This document shows, in pieces, positions 1-12,701 of a DNA stretch of 64,000 nt. Source of the DNA: Nectonema munidae. Taxonomy: Eukaryota > Nematomorpha > Nectonematoida > Nectonematidae. The stretch is from assembly GCA_030549495.1 (NCBI GenBank), contig JAUIRK010000855.1, positions 2,475,501 through 2,539,500 on the forward strand, read 5' to 3'. The notes beneath the pieces were generated by a model. That model did no database searches and had not been told where the DNA came from. It saw only the letters and a list, made by a program, of their open reading frames with translations. Both the position numbers and the translations under genes were made by a program. How positions within the stretch are numbered: the first letter of the stretch is position 1; each line of letters begins with the position of its first letter.

Positions 1-9
1 TGATTTTAG

Positions 10-233
10 AATTCAAACAGATCAAAAGAGACCTACTTGACACCCTGAACACGATGCCTTTGTTGAAGCAAGCGGGTGACGGCTTGAAACAGCTACAAGT
101 GCCACTGACATGCATCTCTCCCATCTCATCCACAGCCAAGAGCACGGATGTTTGGTTTGACGTCGGCACCGTCAAAGGAACTTCCATGATTGTCACACAC
201 TACCAAATACCCCTCAACACGGCTAACAACAGC
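10..233 (+). CDS. Hcf: Hcf exon (start of first Fn3 domain)
   Basis: The exon follows a TTTTAG acceptor at 4-9 and ends before a GTATTC donor at 234. It starts with two bases of a split codon and ends in phase 0. It encodes a linker and then the [10 protein letters not shown]...VTHYQIP strand that opens the first HCF fibronectin-III repeat. The acceptor is only inferred, because the reading frame is also open to position 3 and the exon could extend past the window edge. Confidence 0.85.
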
Positions 234-3200
234 GTATTCTCTTTCCTCCATTCATAAACACATCCGTCACAATTCATCACCAAACATATGGCTTTTAACC
301 GTAAATTGTGAAAACTAGAATTTATGATTTCGTTTTTCAATGAGTTTACGAGTTTGTATACAATGTTTTTCCGCTGTGCTCAAAATTTAACAAATACCTC
401 CTTTTGTTAGCTTATGTTCTTGAAATAGAGAAGCTTACTGCCATGTTTACATTGAGGCAATTTGTGAGAAAAAATTCCTTCCCTCAATGTTATCCCTAGG
501 ACAGTTAAAAGTGAACTCCATCTAAAGTTTCTGTGAAAAAATTTTAGATCAACAAAATTCAACTTTTTAGTCCATTTTTTGTAAGTGATTTAGATTTTGT
601 AGAATGTTAATAAGTACACAAATACACAGCCAGTATTTAACAATTTTTAGATTATTTTTATTTACTCAAGAGTTCACAAACTAACTTAAAATTAGATTAT
701 TTCATTTTTATAATCAGATGTTTTAATTTTGACTTCTCACTTTTACAACGAAATATGCACTTGATTTATGCAGAAATATTGTTCCTGAAGATGATGTAAG
801 GGAATCTAGAAAATGACTGGAAGAACAAAATAGTAAAAAGGAAACCATGAATGTGAAAAAAATAAAAATTCAAGCGATCTTTTAAAAAGCTTTCGTCTAA
901 AGATGGCGCCTTTTCAAAACAGAATAGTTAAATTATTACATGGTATCATCCTACAATACAAAAAAAGGAAAATTAATTATATTTTAAAAAAAAAAAATAT
1001 TTTAAAAAAAAAAAACCCCTATAAAAAGGGTTTTGAAGTTGACAATATTTTATTCCGAGATTTATTAAAATTTCAAACTATAAAATAAGTGTAGTTTTAG
1101 AGCCATAAAAATTCTTTACCTCCTTCAACTTTTTTTTAATTTTTTTTTTTATAAAAAATTGATTCTAGCTAATTTTTTATTTTCAAACTTGCATTTGATG
1201 GGGACGACGCAAATCTTGATTTTACTTTGGGAATTGAAGCTCATTAAGAAATTAATGAATCATTATTGAAGCATTCAAAGATTCAGGTGGAGGAAGCTAA
1301 GGTTCACAAACAAATTCGTCCAGATAGATTTTAAATAAACCTTCCATCTGTGGCATGTGCTAAAATAGCAAGAAATTGAAATAATTCGTGAAGATGGGAA
1401 AGATTAGCATAAAAATTTTATCATATTAAAAATATAAAAAGAGTTACATGGATAGCGAATGTACAAAAAACAAACAAAAGTTAACAAGGATCGTTGGAAA
1501 GACGCGGAAGAATATGAAAATTTTATGCATTTAGTGATTAACGCAATGTCTTTGCGTTTCTCTATTTTTCAAGCGTATTTATACTTTAAAAATTTCATAT
1601 GTTCTAAGCAGTTTGGAATGTCTCACATATGGCAATAATGTATCTCCTCTTTAAATATTCATAAATAAGGCCGTTTTTTAGACACATAGGCACGCAAAAT
1701 AACAGAAGCTAGTTAAGTCAATGGATTTTCTATATGAAACTTTTGTAATACTTTGTGTATTCAGAAATCATGTATTCTATCAATCTTACTTATTGAGAAC
1801 AAAATTAGATTTTATTTACCTTTTTTAAAGCCAACTCAAAGTGCGTCAAAAACTGCAAGTAACAATAGTGAACAACCAAATTCTCAGAATTCTGCAGATT
1901 CGTCGACTTCAAAAGTTCTGAGTTTTAGCAAGCATGAATTGTTGCCTGGAACAGCGTATAAATTCCGTGTTGCTTCCATAAACGCATGTGGCAGAGGTCC
2001 TTGGAGTGAAAAAGCCGCCTTCAAGACATGCGTTCCCGGATTCCCTGGGGCGCCATCAGCTGTCAAAATAGCTAAGGTAATAAATCACCACGTTCCCCAT
2101 ATGGTATTACGATAGGGCTAACGGTTTTGCTAAAAATAAAGGTACCCTAGAGTGTTTTCCCTCACAACTCCCAATTGCACCACTAATGTCGAACTTTGAG
2201 CGCAAGGCTTGTTGCTGACCTTTTTGTATCGAAGGCAAGTATCTCAATAAGTATCGGTATTTTAAAATGTAAAAAAAATCACTTTGAACTCATTTGAGTC
2301 TAATGACAAGTAATTAGATTATCTGTTGTAAATTTTTTTGATTTTACCCATTTCTATTTACTATCATCTCATTGTATTTTGAAAGCGTTTTCTTGTTTTT
2401 GTTTTGATCTTACTTTATTTATTAATTAATTAAACAACAAACACACACAAAACAAAAACAGAAGCATATAGAGTATGATACACACACGTAATAAAAAGGT
2501 TGAGTGGGTGGGTGTGGTATACAATTTTGAGTGAAATAAGATTAATGAGGATTGGTGTGCTTGCTGTGCTTTATATAGCTCCATTGTATCTTCCGTCCAA
2601 TCCGCTTCGGGAGGGCCAGTCCGCAGGATTGAGTTTGCTTTCTATGAACTGCAGATTTTTCGCCCTCTTGATGAACTTCGCAATCTCCAGTTGGTGAAGT
2701 GATCATTCGGTTGATCAATCTACAGTCCGAACGAGCCCTCCTCCAGCTCCATATTGCTGACCAGTTATCTGAGTAAATTGAGGTTCTTGAGCGAGAGTAG
2801 TGGTTTGCAATAGCTATCGCCAGGAATTCCGCCACTTCAATTTCTAGCATCTTCGGCAATCCTAAGGAGAAATCGAAAAATAAAAAATAAAATACATAAG
2901 TAGTATTTAGTATAATACACATTATTTTCAAAACTATTAAGTAACTTTTTTAAATACAGATTTACATTCATTATAATTTGCTCTGTATATTTTTGGTTTT
3001 TATATACTATTTTCCATTATCCAAACAAATATTTATTTGTTAGATAATATTAAATAAAAATTAGTAAAAAAATAGTAAAAAAAATTGCTGAAGTTTAAGA
3101 GCTAAGGATCTTTCATTGAAATTCTTGATCTTGCAGAGATTCTGACAATTTATCTATGCACAAGGCATCTTTGTTGTCGATAGAATGAAACCTTCATCTT

Positions 3201-6200
3201 ATTTTTAGGTCCAACCTATTTCTGACTTTGATATTCTATCAGAAGGGATTACAAACTACAATTCTCCTAAGTATGTAACAAGAAAAGGAAATTAGCATGG
3301 GTTTAATTAATTTAAAAACTATGAAAGGATATCATTTGCTAGAATTAATTCCATAAGCTCATATGTTATCATATAACACAACTTACAATATCTTGTTCTA
3401 ATTCAGGATTTCAAATATTTGTCAAATCAAAAATTGCGAAAATCTTAATCTTTTACACTTTTTTTACTCTTATTTCAATTATTAATTTCATTTATATTCA
3501 ATAAATTATTTCTAAAATTTTTCTAAAAAATTTCTCATCTGAATTTCATTTTTTCCCAAAAGGACAATTCGCCCAGGATTCAGAAACCTGACCTAACTTT
3601 TGTGTAATCGAGGTATTATTACCAAATAAAGTTATTTCTGTTTCCATATTGTTGTAAACCAATTACTTACTTTCTTGCGAACCGTTTGTTTGAGAATTGT
3701 TTGCGTAGTACTTTTTGAGGCGTGGATATGGTTGTTTAGATACTACTGGGTTTCGATAACTCAAGGTCTTGGGTTCGATCCCGCATCAAGCCTAATTTCT
3801 CATAGTATAGATACAAGCGGCGCAATTGTGCCTTCTGGATGAAAACACTCCACGGTACCTTTACCTTATAAGTGATTCATTTAGAAAAAAACATTTTCCT
3901 TTGAAGTTAAACACTAACTCTGATGCCATTCGTGTTTGTGAATCTTTTTAGGTGTTTCAGGATTTCACTTGAATTTAAGGAAAACATTTTAGTTGCCGAG
4001 AGTGAATCATCTTAAAATTTCATGTTAAAATTTAAAAAAAAATAGTAAAATATGTTTATTCAAATAAAAAAAATTGGGAGATAGATTTTTCGCCCATTCT
4101 ATGGTCATCTCTTTTATGTTACAAATAAAAGTGGAAATCTTTAGTACCATTTTTCATTCATTATTTTTCTACGATAAAAAATCATAAATTTTGATAAATC
4201 ATTAGGGTATAGATAAAAATATCACTATCTCTTGCCTCACTCACTCTAGTAGTAAGTGTTGAGTATCAATTCTACAACTGACGTGCCTTTCCAACTTTGT
4301 AATACAGGAAGTCCTTGCATAACTCCGATGCAGCTTTTTTTATTGTTTCTCTTAATGTCTCTTATTAAAATTTATAATTTGGATCTAAAGAATGTTAATT
4401 AGGATGGCGACAAAGTTACTCTAATTAACCCATTTAAGACCAAGCAAAGCAGACGATATTTAAAAAAACGCAGACGATTTATATTCAAAGTCATTGAAAA
4501 AAGCAGACGAGGATGAAATTACTTATGTTCCAAAATAGGAACATTGGTCGTAAATGGGTTAAGCTGAATGCTTCTTAGATAATGTAAGTATTGAGATAAA
4601 ATGTCGAAAATGAACCTCCCATAAATCTATTCAAATTTTATGGAGTCATTATAATACCAAAATATTTCATAATAATGTTCATCTTTTTTTTTAAACCGAA
4701 TTCAAATGTGAAAAAAGGAGAAAAAATGTAGGATTAAAAAAATTATTTATATATGAGGGCGGATTACCGCGAATTGATTATATATATATTATATACATTT
4801 ATGATCAACTACATTAACACCATATGTCACCCACCTACCTACACGCTATGTGCCATTATTTTTATTCTAATACAGTCCGAAGAAGGAGCAAGTTTGTCTT
4901 GGGATGCCCCCTCTCTCACATCTGGCAACATTTTGGAGTATTCCGTATACTTGGCTGTTAAAGGAATCTTTGGTAAAGCTCAAGCTCCAAACTCTGAAAA
5001 CTCCGAACTCAAATCTCCACAACAACAATATTCTGGGTAATATTATTTCTTCATCCTTCATTTTTTTGTGAATCAAAAAGCAAAACAAAATATCTTTTCT
5101 AAACGCGAAGACGCGTATTCCACATATCAATTTGGAATGTTTTGTCTCGGTTTTTTAATAAATATAGGGTGCTCTTAAATAAAATCTTAGTTTTAATTTG
5201 AAACTAAGTCTTTTTTATGTTTTAACTTAAACCTAACCCTTTCCCATCTCCTTGAACCACAACGTCATTGTTCCTACCTGTTAAACGTAGACTATGGTTT
5301 ACCCAAGATAATGCTGAAATTGCTAATGAGATATTCCATCATTTTAATCGTATTACGGAGTTAACATATGGTATTATTTAAAGACTCGTAACAATATTAT
5401 TTTTATATGCGCTTAATAATCACATGTACTTATATGTTTTGTTGACGAGTGTGTATGAATATAATTTAGATCTACATGTGTGTAACGTATCATTATTACA
5501 CTATGTATGATATAATGAACTAAAATTGACCCCTCCCCCTCCATGGAAGTTTGTTATAACGAGATTTTGCTGTAATGCATTGAATTTATGATTTATTCCA
5601 GGCCAAGTTCTCCACAATGTCTCAATTTCATTCGCGTGTACTGTGGGCCTGCATTTAAGTGTATCGTGCCAAAATCGACCCTTATGAACGCCAGTATTGA
5701 CCACTCAACTTCGAGTAACAAGCCTTCCATCATCTTCAGAATTGCCGCCAAAAATTCAAAGGGATATGGTCCAGCTACGCAAGTCAGATGGCTACAACGT
5801 AAGAAATTTATCTCTTCCATTTTTTCTTTGAATAAAATACGTGCTTTAAGATTCCTAAATTTTAATAGACACGAGAATCAAACTTTCAAACTAGGATATT
5901 GATTACTTACATATTTTAAATTCTACGTGACGTTATCGTTAATCAATTCCAAATTTTATTCTGTATTATTGATCTGTAATGATCGAGTAAACAGTTCGTT
6001 ATTTTTGGAACTTTCTATTGCTCTCCATTTCTTTCAGATTTATTTCAGTTTCATAAAGTATGGGAACGAATCTCCAATCCTTTTAATAGAATATTTAAAG
6101 GTTTCTCTAACTTCTTTTTCTAGCTTTCCAACAGCATGATTGTCTTTGCACTCTTCTTGTAATCTGGGTTCCTAGGTATCATTAAAAGTTTCCCAGCTTT

Positions 6201-8283
6201 GGACTTAATTTATTGTAAGAAGGGAATCCTTCAGAAGAGTCATAGGAGTTTGCCTGTTCTGGAGTTTCAAAAAGAGGATTTACAAGGAATCCAGCATCGA
6301 TATCTATTAAATATATCTTATTTCTTCATTATTCCCCTCAATATTTTGATCAACAAATCATCCGAATCTAAACTCTGTAAAGAGCTTGCTCATGATAGAC
6401 TTCAATAGTTTCCTGTAATATTTTTTTTAAATCAGCAGTTATTTCTTTAGCTAGAGTAGGAAAGGCGGAAGACCGGAAGCCTTCTGAATCATCTAATGAT
6501 ATAATATACTCGGTTAGTTGATACATCAGAAGCTCCAGAAAGACTACAAATAGAGACTTTGTAGGAAGACCGGAAATCTCGTTTAGACGAGAGGGAAAAT
6601 GGAAATGAAACTTGAAACTGATTTCTGTTTTTCAGCATACTGCTGTAATCCGTATTTTTGTGCTTGTCGCAAATCAAGAGTTCACTGAGAAGACAGTTGG
6701 CAAGCAAGATTTTTTGGGATCTTTTATATAATTTTTATACAAAATATTTGAAAAGCTAATTTAGATTTCTATAAACATGTCTCTCTTTTTATTAGATTAC
6801 TGATAAATTACTTGTCTTATGGGAAATTTTTTTAGATGTTCTAGAACAGAATTAGCTTTAAGTAGCTGAAAACGAACTTATGTTACAAAATTGTTAAACT
6901 TGATTTTCGGGAAAACCTGGCAAGATAAAGGATTGACATGTTATTTCGTATTTATTTATTCAAAAAACTATAAAAAAAATGCCAACTCAATTTTGTTTTC
7001 TGTGTAATGAGTCAAAATTTTTAGAAATAATTACTAGTCTTTTTTTATTATTATTTTTTAAATTTGTATTGATTGTTATGTGTGTGATTACCTTCCCTAC
7101 AAAATAGATGAGTTCAGGTAAATTTTTGGGGCTTACAACGTCTTCCATTTTGCGGAAAGTTTAGGAAACTGTGATCTTAAAAGAAGTAGAGAAGAATTGA
7201 ATTTTCTTTAATATAACAAAATATTTATGAAATAGAATTGAAGGATGTTGAAAAGAATTTTCTCTCCAAAGGAGTAATTTTAAAACAGGCTGAAATTAAC
7301 TAAAAAAAATTTAAAGAACATTTTGATTATAATTTTCATTCATATTCCTATAATTTATTTTTAACTAATAAATATTTTTACTCTTTTAGTACTTTTAAGT
7401 TTTATCAGAAGAAAAATAAAGTTTTTTTTTAAGTCAAATAATATTTTCTATGTAATTTATTTATTTATATTTTGATTTAAGAAAAGTTTTAAAAGTATTC
7501 TAGAAGTATTCTAGAATTTTTAATCTTCTCAAGGGAATAACACATTTTTAGTTACTATTATTTTTTGAAGCTGTCAATCATAATTATGAACTTATAATAT
7601 GACATAGTTTGACCAATAAACGTATTTAGTTGGGTAATACGATTTATTTATGAATGACAGGTAAAAAAGATGTAAAAGTGATCGTTTGTCTCATATTTCA
7701 AAAATTTTACTCCATTTTTAAATCACTCGTTGCAAAATGGACGTTAGGGCCACCAAGGGGTATTTTGTAATTCTTAGTTTTGCTGTCAAATGTCACGGAT
7801 AACAACTACGATTTATATGTGCTAAACATTTTGGAAATAAAATAACCGTATAGACAATGTTAGCGTGGTGATATCGGAATGTGTAAGGTAAACACCAAAT
7901 TTACGGCTAGCATGCAATTTATTTTTAAAATAAGTGTTATTTCTTTGAATCAATGTCATGAAAAGAGCGCTTTTATTAAAGTAAAAAAGTCTTGGAAATA
8001 CTGTTTTAAATCCTTCAAAATTAAAGAAAAAAAATGCTAGCATCAGGTCTCCAAAATGTATTAATGTAAAAAAATGGTGATTAAAGAGAGAATGGGAGAA
8101 GCAAATTCCTTTTTACTTCGGTAGCGCTAGTTCTATGCGGCGAACCCAGAAAGTTTACTTTTTTTATCATAAAGATTCCTTTGAATGAGTGCATTTTCCT
8201 ATTTTAAAGATAACATGATCGGTGATGACACAATGCTGGATGCCAGAAAGTCGTCTTCATCCTCACTATCCAATTCCACATAA
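10..8283 (+). CDS. Hcf: Host cell factor (HCF-1 type), C-terminal five exons
   Basis: HCF is a nuclear chromatin and transcription co-regulator. Its C-terminal part carries a paired fibronectin-III module, which in human HCF-1 is used for association of the N- and C-terminal subunits. Five exons on the + strand (10-233, 1831-2076, 4876-5036, 5602-5798, 8210-8283) join in phase into 299 residues plus TAA. The protein follows human HCFC1 closely from memory: [84 protein letters not shown] and RWLQ. The N-terminal Kelch repeats and central region would lie upstream of the window. Introns are 0.6 to 2.8 kb. The final exon encodes a short Ser-rich tail unlike the human Lys-rich tail, so it is the least certain part. 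The gene identity is very secure. Confidence 0.93.
234..1830 (+). other. Hcf intron, no recognised feature
   Basis: AT-rich intron with poly-A and poly-T runs, for example near 985-1015 and 1130-1150. I see no coding similarity or clear repeat in it. Confidence 0.6.
1831..2076 (+). CDS. Hcf: Hcf exon (rest of first Fn3 domain)
   Basis: It is bounded by a TTTTTTAAAG acceptor and an AAG|GTAATA donor, phase 0 at both ends, 82 codons. It begins with a Ser/Asn/Gln-rich insertion of about 30 residues that human HCF-1 replaces with an acidic linker. It then gives the highly conserved [20 protein letters not shown] and [12 protein letters not shown] segments. Confidence 0.93.
2130..2240 (-). repeat. 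Diverged SINE tail (minus orientation)
   Basis: The reverse complement contains GTGCAATTGGG, GGAAAACACTC and GGTACCTTTA in the same order as the 3' halves of the SINE copies at 3721 and 55099. The tRNA-like head is not recognisable. It lies in the Hcf intron after 2076. Confidence 0.4.
2590..2870 (-). mobile_element. Retroelement fossil with RNase H-like segment
   Basis: A short minus-strand stretch reads like part of a retroelement RNase H domain: a [14 protein letters not shown] segment followed by [10 protein letters not shown], resembling the acidic-residue strands of that fold. It is a broken fragment. The family (LTR or non-LTR) cannot be assigned from this piece. It lies inside an Hcf intron, so it is unrelated to the host gene. 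Confidence 0.35.
3721..3870 (+). repeat. tRNA-derived SINE, copy 1
   Basis: A tRNA-like head has an A-box-like TGGTTGTTTAGATACT and a B box GGTTCGATCCC at 3772-3782. A family body follows (GCATCAAGCC, CTCATAG, TGCCTTCTGGATGAAAACAC) and it ends in GGTACCTTTACCTTAT. Similar copies lie at 15003 and 55099. It is in an Hcf intron, same strand as the gene. Confidence 0.75.
4429..4558. mobile_element. piggyBac-type MITE (130 bp)
   Basis: The element is flanked by TTAA at 4425-4428 and 4559-4562. Its terminal inverted repeats are CCCATTTAAGACCAA and TTGGTCGTAAATGGG. A TTAA target duplication and CCC-initial ends are the piggyBac signature. Inside are three AGCAGACGA-like direct motifs and a small palindrome, TGTTCCAAAATAGGAACA. 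It has no coding capacity and lies in an Hcf intron. Confidence 0.8.
4876..5036 (+). CDS. Hcf: Hcf exon (second Fn3 domain, first half)
   Basis: The acceptor is TAATACAG at 4868-4875, phase 0. The donor is TTCTGG|GTAATA, leaving two bases of a Gly codon. It encodes [15 protein letters not shown] and LEYSVYLAV, the opening strands of the second fibronectin-III repeat, and a short polar loop ending in PQQQYSG. Confidence 0.93.
5545..5574 (-). repeat. Possible pogo/Tc1-like terminal fragment
   Basis: Read on the minus strand, TACAGCAAAATCTCG then TTATAACAAAC resembles the ends of pogo/Tigger-like transposons with a TA target site. No partner end was found nearby, so this is at most a solo remnant in the Hcf intron just before exon 5602. 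Confidence 0.3.
5602..5798 (+). CDS. Hcf: Hcf exon (second Fn3 domain, second half)
   Basis: The acceptor is TTTATTCCAG and the donor is CAAC|GTAAGA. The first base completes the split Gly codon of the previous exon. It encodes [15 protein letters not shown] and [19 protein letters not shown] followed by RWLQ, matching the end of the HCF C-terminal module. It ends in phase 1. Confidence 0.94.
5799..8209 (+). other. Last Hcf intron, no recognised feature
   Basis: A 2.4-kb AT-rich intron with several short open frames but no similarity I recognise. Homopolymer runs are common. Confidence 0.55.
8210..8283 (+). CDS. Hcf: Hcf terminal coding exon (proposed)
   Basis: The acceptor TTCCTATTTTAAAG at 8196-8209 joins the single base left by the previous exon to form CAT (His). 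The frame then stays open for 24 codons, [20 protein letters not shown] and SNST, before TAA at 8281-8283. The exon was chosen because it fits the phase, has a pyrimidine-rich acceptor and gives an acidic then Ser-rich tail. No homology supports the tail, and transcript data could place the last exon elsewhere. Confidence 0.65.
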
Positions 8284-8683
8284 CAGGTTTTCTAATACTT
8301 TTATTTTGGGATTCTAGGGGACTGTGGTGTTTTGTTGGGATAAATTATGATTTGTTTATCTTCATCTCAATATTTCTTAGCAATTGTATACATAACCAAT
8401 GAACACTTGTGAATATGTTAAGAACCCTTAGGCTTTTCATGGTCTGAATAGTAAAAAAAATTTCAATGTTTTCTATAAGATAAGTTGGTATATACTAAAG
8501 TTATCATCGTAATGGTGGATATACGAGATGGTCTTTTAACCATATCGTATAAATTATGTGGTGGTCGTATAGCCGGATTCTACTGTATATATAAATTTGA
8601 AAAGTACAGCCAGTAAGCGCCTCGAACTAATGCCTTATTTCACATTACTTTGAAAGTCGTAGAATAATGTTTTGACAAATTTT

Positions 8684-8689
8684 AATAAA
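8684..8689 (+). terminator. Candidate polyadenylation signal for Hcf
   Basis: AATAAA is the first canonical hexamer I see after the proposed Hcf stop codon, about 400 bases downstream. In DNA this AT-rich it could be chance. Confidence 0.35.
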
Positions 8690-10274
8690 AATTTACTTGA
8701 TCGTTTCTCTTATAGATAAATTTGGGAATTAATTTAAAAATTCACCCCCCCCCCCCTGTAATGACATTATCTTTCATAATAGGGAGTTTTTTTTAAACCT
8801 CCACCAAAGTGCTTGAAATGTTTTCTTCCGTGAATAATACTTTTGATTTATTTTTAGAGCAATCTAAATGTTTCTCTCCTCAACCTCCTCCATATCTCGA
8901 ATACATGCTGTATATACTTCTGATTCCCTTGCTTGCCTGACTTTTACTATTTTGTGTGGCTTCTTTGAATAAGCCCCCTTCCCATTTTCTAGCAATTTTA
9001 ACGCGTGTCTAAATTTTTATTCACAAGTGTACATATCTTTTTCGAGAATGACATGTATGCTGTATGTATATATATATGTTTACATTACATCACATTATCA
9101 ATGTGTATATAGATGATGTAAGTAATGTTCTTTGTGCTTTGCAGGTAAGCAATTCGTCAACATTTCTTTATGAAATACTATAGACAGACACGCTGTTGAT
9201 GAAGATGTCAATGATTGGAAATTTTTTTTATATTTATCAGTTTTATTCCTTCAAATTTGTATGTCTTCATATGTGTGTGTGTGTGTGTCTATTTTTATTT
9301 GTAAATATCTATACTCTAATATTAATAAATTTCAAATTTCATGCTACAAAACGCTCTCAGCGTTTTCAACGAAAACCCAAATCGTCTTTGTCTAATAAAA
9401 TGGACAAATTCATTAATTCGGATTAATAATAATAATGTTAATAATGACCGGTTTTACGACTACTTTTCCAGCAAGCTCGCTTCTATCCGGCTTAACACAT
9501 AAATATAGATATTTGTTCTACTTTACGTTTCCAATTTTGCCTACTTCTTTTAAACTTCTTTTTCGTCTACCCATATCCAAACTTTGTAATTATTTTTGCT
9601 AAATTCTCCTTTTGTTTCTTATTTTCTCAGTACTTGTTCTGGATTTTAAACACAAATTACACATACTTCTCAGCATTCTCATTTTTGCTGTATTTAATCT
9701 ACTTTCAATGCGACTTTTATGATTCAAATTTTTTTCAAGCTAGTCACATTCTATGCTCTTCTGAATCTAAAATCTGTCCTAAAAATAACAAAATTGATTA
9801 ACTTCTTTCTACGACAACTTTTTTTATTAACCATCTCTACTGTCTCATTATCACAACAACTAAATTTAAAATCTTTAGTCCCAATCCCAGAGTGCAAAAG
9901 CAGGAAGGTTTTGTGTCAGGAAGACAACTAATTGACGTTATGAAAAAACAGTTTATATCGCAAGTATACGTGCAAATTTAGCTTCTTCAAAACTCAAAAA
10001 AATGTAAACTTCACACAAAATTTAATTTTGTGTAGCGAAGCTGCATGCGAATTGCAATCAAAGTTTTCAAGATTTTTCCCCTGATTTGATATTCACAAAT
10101 GGGGTCATGTTTGTCATAATCATCATTTAATTCCTCTTCCATGATCATCATCTCTTCATCAGGAATAATCATCAATATTATTGTTATGAAGCCAAACTTC
10201 TTTTTTCAAATTCGTATCATCATCACTAATTAGCTTCTGCATCAAGTGAGAAGATCAAATCAATAATGCATACT

Positions 10275-10305
10275 AGTGGTCTGGCCAGGCGATGGAAGAC
10301 AATGA
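10275..10305 (+). repeat. Dispersed GGTCTGG repeat, copy 1
   Basis: AGTGGTCTGGCCAGGCGATG followed by GAAGACAA matches three other loci in the window (12702, 14187 reversed, 25191). Family unknown; probably the end of a MITE. Confidence 0.4.
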
Positions 10306-12701
10306 TGATTGAAGAATTAGCGTTCTTGTCTAAACTTATATGTATCATATTTACAAAATTAAAGTGAAAATCAATGAAGAATAATGATTTGCGGGATGCA
10401 GAATCAAGTGGTAGTTAGTTAGCAAATCATGGAAGGAAAGCCAGTAAAGTTTCGTGTGAGGGAATATTTATGGATTATAAAAATAATGATGATGATAATG
10501 ACATTTAAATTTGGGTATCTCATTTCTCTCACTCAGATTAGGATTGGAAATGGAAAGCAAGCAGATTACGATTTATAAAATACAAATGAGTAATGCTAAA
10601 ACATTTGGCTAAAATCAATAATATTGAACGAATATAAAAAAAAGATTTTTTTTTACTTTTATAAATTCTTTTTATTATATTCATTCTTTGTCGGATCAAT
10701 GATTTTTAATCCCAAATCCACCAATATAATTGATTTTAGTTAATAAAAATTATTACTTTTACCGGGATTAGGATTTTTAATTTTAGACTTACTTATTTCT
10801 AAAATCAATAGCAACAAACTATTTTATCTAATTAACTAAAAAATACATTCATTATTATTTAAATATTGATACAATATTGATTAATTTCAAATCTTTTGTA
10901 TTGGGAAAATGCCTGACGACTAGTATAACGTCTAGGTCACAGGGGTCGGCAAAGTGGTCGATAACAGATCATTAGGGGTTGATAAGGTAGACAAACTTGC
11001 CAAATTGCGCTATTCTTTTTTTACTTTATAGTAGCAATAAATCTTCTTTTCTTTTAAAACATAGCTTAGGACATTGAATAGTATAGATAAGATATATGAA
11101 ACATATTTAGTTTGTATTTTTTCTCTGACTTATTGAACATTGATTAATGTTTTTATGAAACATTTCTTTGTGGGGTGGGGGTCGATGTGAAGGCAAATGT
11201 TCTATGAAGGTTTTTGCTTCTTAGGAATACATTTTCTCTTATTTGAGTATGTACTAGTGTTTCTCTTTAATGACTTATTTTTCGAGATTCTTTTGTTTTC
11301 CGCCAATATTCTTGATTACTCGGTTCTACTTATTTTCGATGTTTAGCTTATTCAAAGGAAGTTTTTGGGCAGAATTAATCGACTAAAAATGGAGGTCCAG
11401 CTTATCTACGAAAGCAGAATTTAACCCAAGAATAAAAAGGTGAAATGGAAAGGTGTGTGAATGTGGCCAAAATAGATCATCATAAGATAACCCCTTGAAA
11501 ACTATTTCCATTTCTATTTTTCAAGCTCAATATTTCCAAAGTTACGTTGCGAATTATCCAAACTGAAAAATAATAACTTATACTTGGGATGCGGATTAAT
11601 ATCCACGTTAGCCGGTTAATCACGAGCGTTTACTGTGATCTAATAAAATTGAAAGAACTGATTTTAATTAAAGTACTCTCTTTCGCTTGTCATCTCCTAA
11701 TATAATCATTTTTTAGAGAAGTAAAATCCAGTTCTCGAAAAAGAGCATATCAATTGAAAAAGAAGATCCTGGGTGTGAAATGTTAGTTTTCGAATAAATT
11801 AACTTTTTTTGTTTTAGTGACTTCTGCAATCTATTCCTTTTTAATACTTTGCAAATACGCAATGATTTTTTTTCAGGCCAATACATGCCATCTCCTTTCT
11901 TTGTTCAATTTTTTGATAAAAAATTTACAACACGCTATGTCTTGTAATATGCAAATACATTTCTGAAATCAAATATTTGCTTAACGTAGAACACGTTCAA
12001 CTATTTTGTTACCGATTTTTTATTGATCAAATTGATTTGATTGCTAAATCTTCCTTCTCTGATGAACAAGATGCAGAATATTTGGAAATCAATTTATGAA
12101 ACATCAATTAGAAAAAGCTATCCATTTCAAAACCAAAAAAGTTAGAGTTTTGCTGATAAGTTTACTATTTATAACAAAATTCATTTTTATCAACAACATG
12201 CTTTTTATATAAGAGTCCACTTATTGTTTCAGCACTTTCTGATATTGATGAGGAATAAGAACTATAATTCAGAAGTACTAATGTTAATGAAAAATATAAT
12301 TGCGAGCGTTTCAATAAATGTTTTCAAAGGATAGAATTTATGCTCTCTTTTATTATCCTACATGATGATCCACACGTTCTTTGCTTAATTTCAAAAAAAT
12401 CTAAATCACAAGTTTTGCCTTGGTTGATTTCAAAATATGCTACCATATAAAAATTGGAATAAAAAAGGAATTTAAAAAAAATAAATAAAATATGGCTCTA
12501 TAATTCAAAATTTTTACCTTTTTACAGAAAAAAATGGACTTTATTGATCTGTAAGACTTTTAATTTTATTAAAAAGCGTTTGGATTTTTTTTAAAAAACT
12601 AAGCTTGTTATAATGTTTGTTAGAACTTTGATTAATCGAACATAGTTTTCTTTTTAAATTATAAAAAAACATAGTTTGTACATATTTTTTACATTTATAT
12701 T

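Noticed and set aside
3721-3795. tRNA gene
   Set aside because: Box B is perfect, but acceptor and anticodon stems do not pair and the same sequence recurs with a common tail, so it is a SINE.
8570-8597. Possible pogo-like end (GTATAGCCGGATTCTACTGTA)
   Set aside because: No opposite terminus or coding sequence was found; similarity is short.
8859-8940. Alternative last Hcf exon after a TTTTAG acceptor
   Set aside because: The phase fits, but the peptide is hydrophobic and runs to a stop without resemblance to HCF; the exon at 8210 comes first and is more plausible.
10939-10953. hAT-like terminus CAGGGGTCGGCAAA, with a similar inverse at about 25598-25611
   Set aside because: The two ends are 14.6 kb apart with unrelated DNA between them and no matching TSD; at best they are solo remnants.
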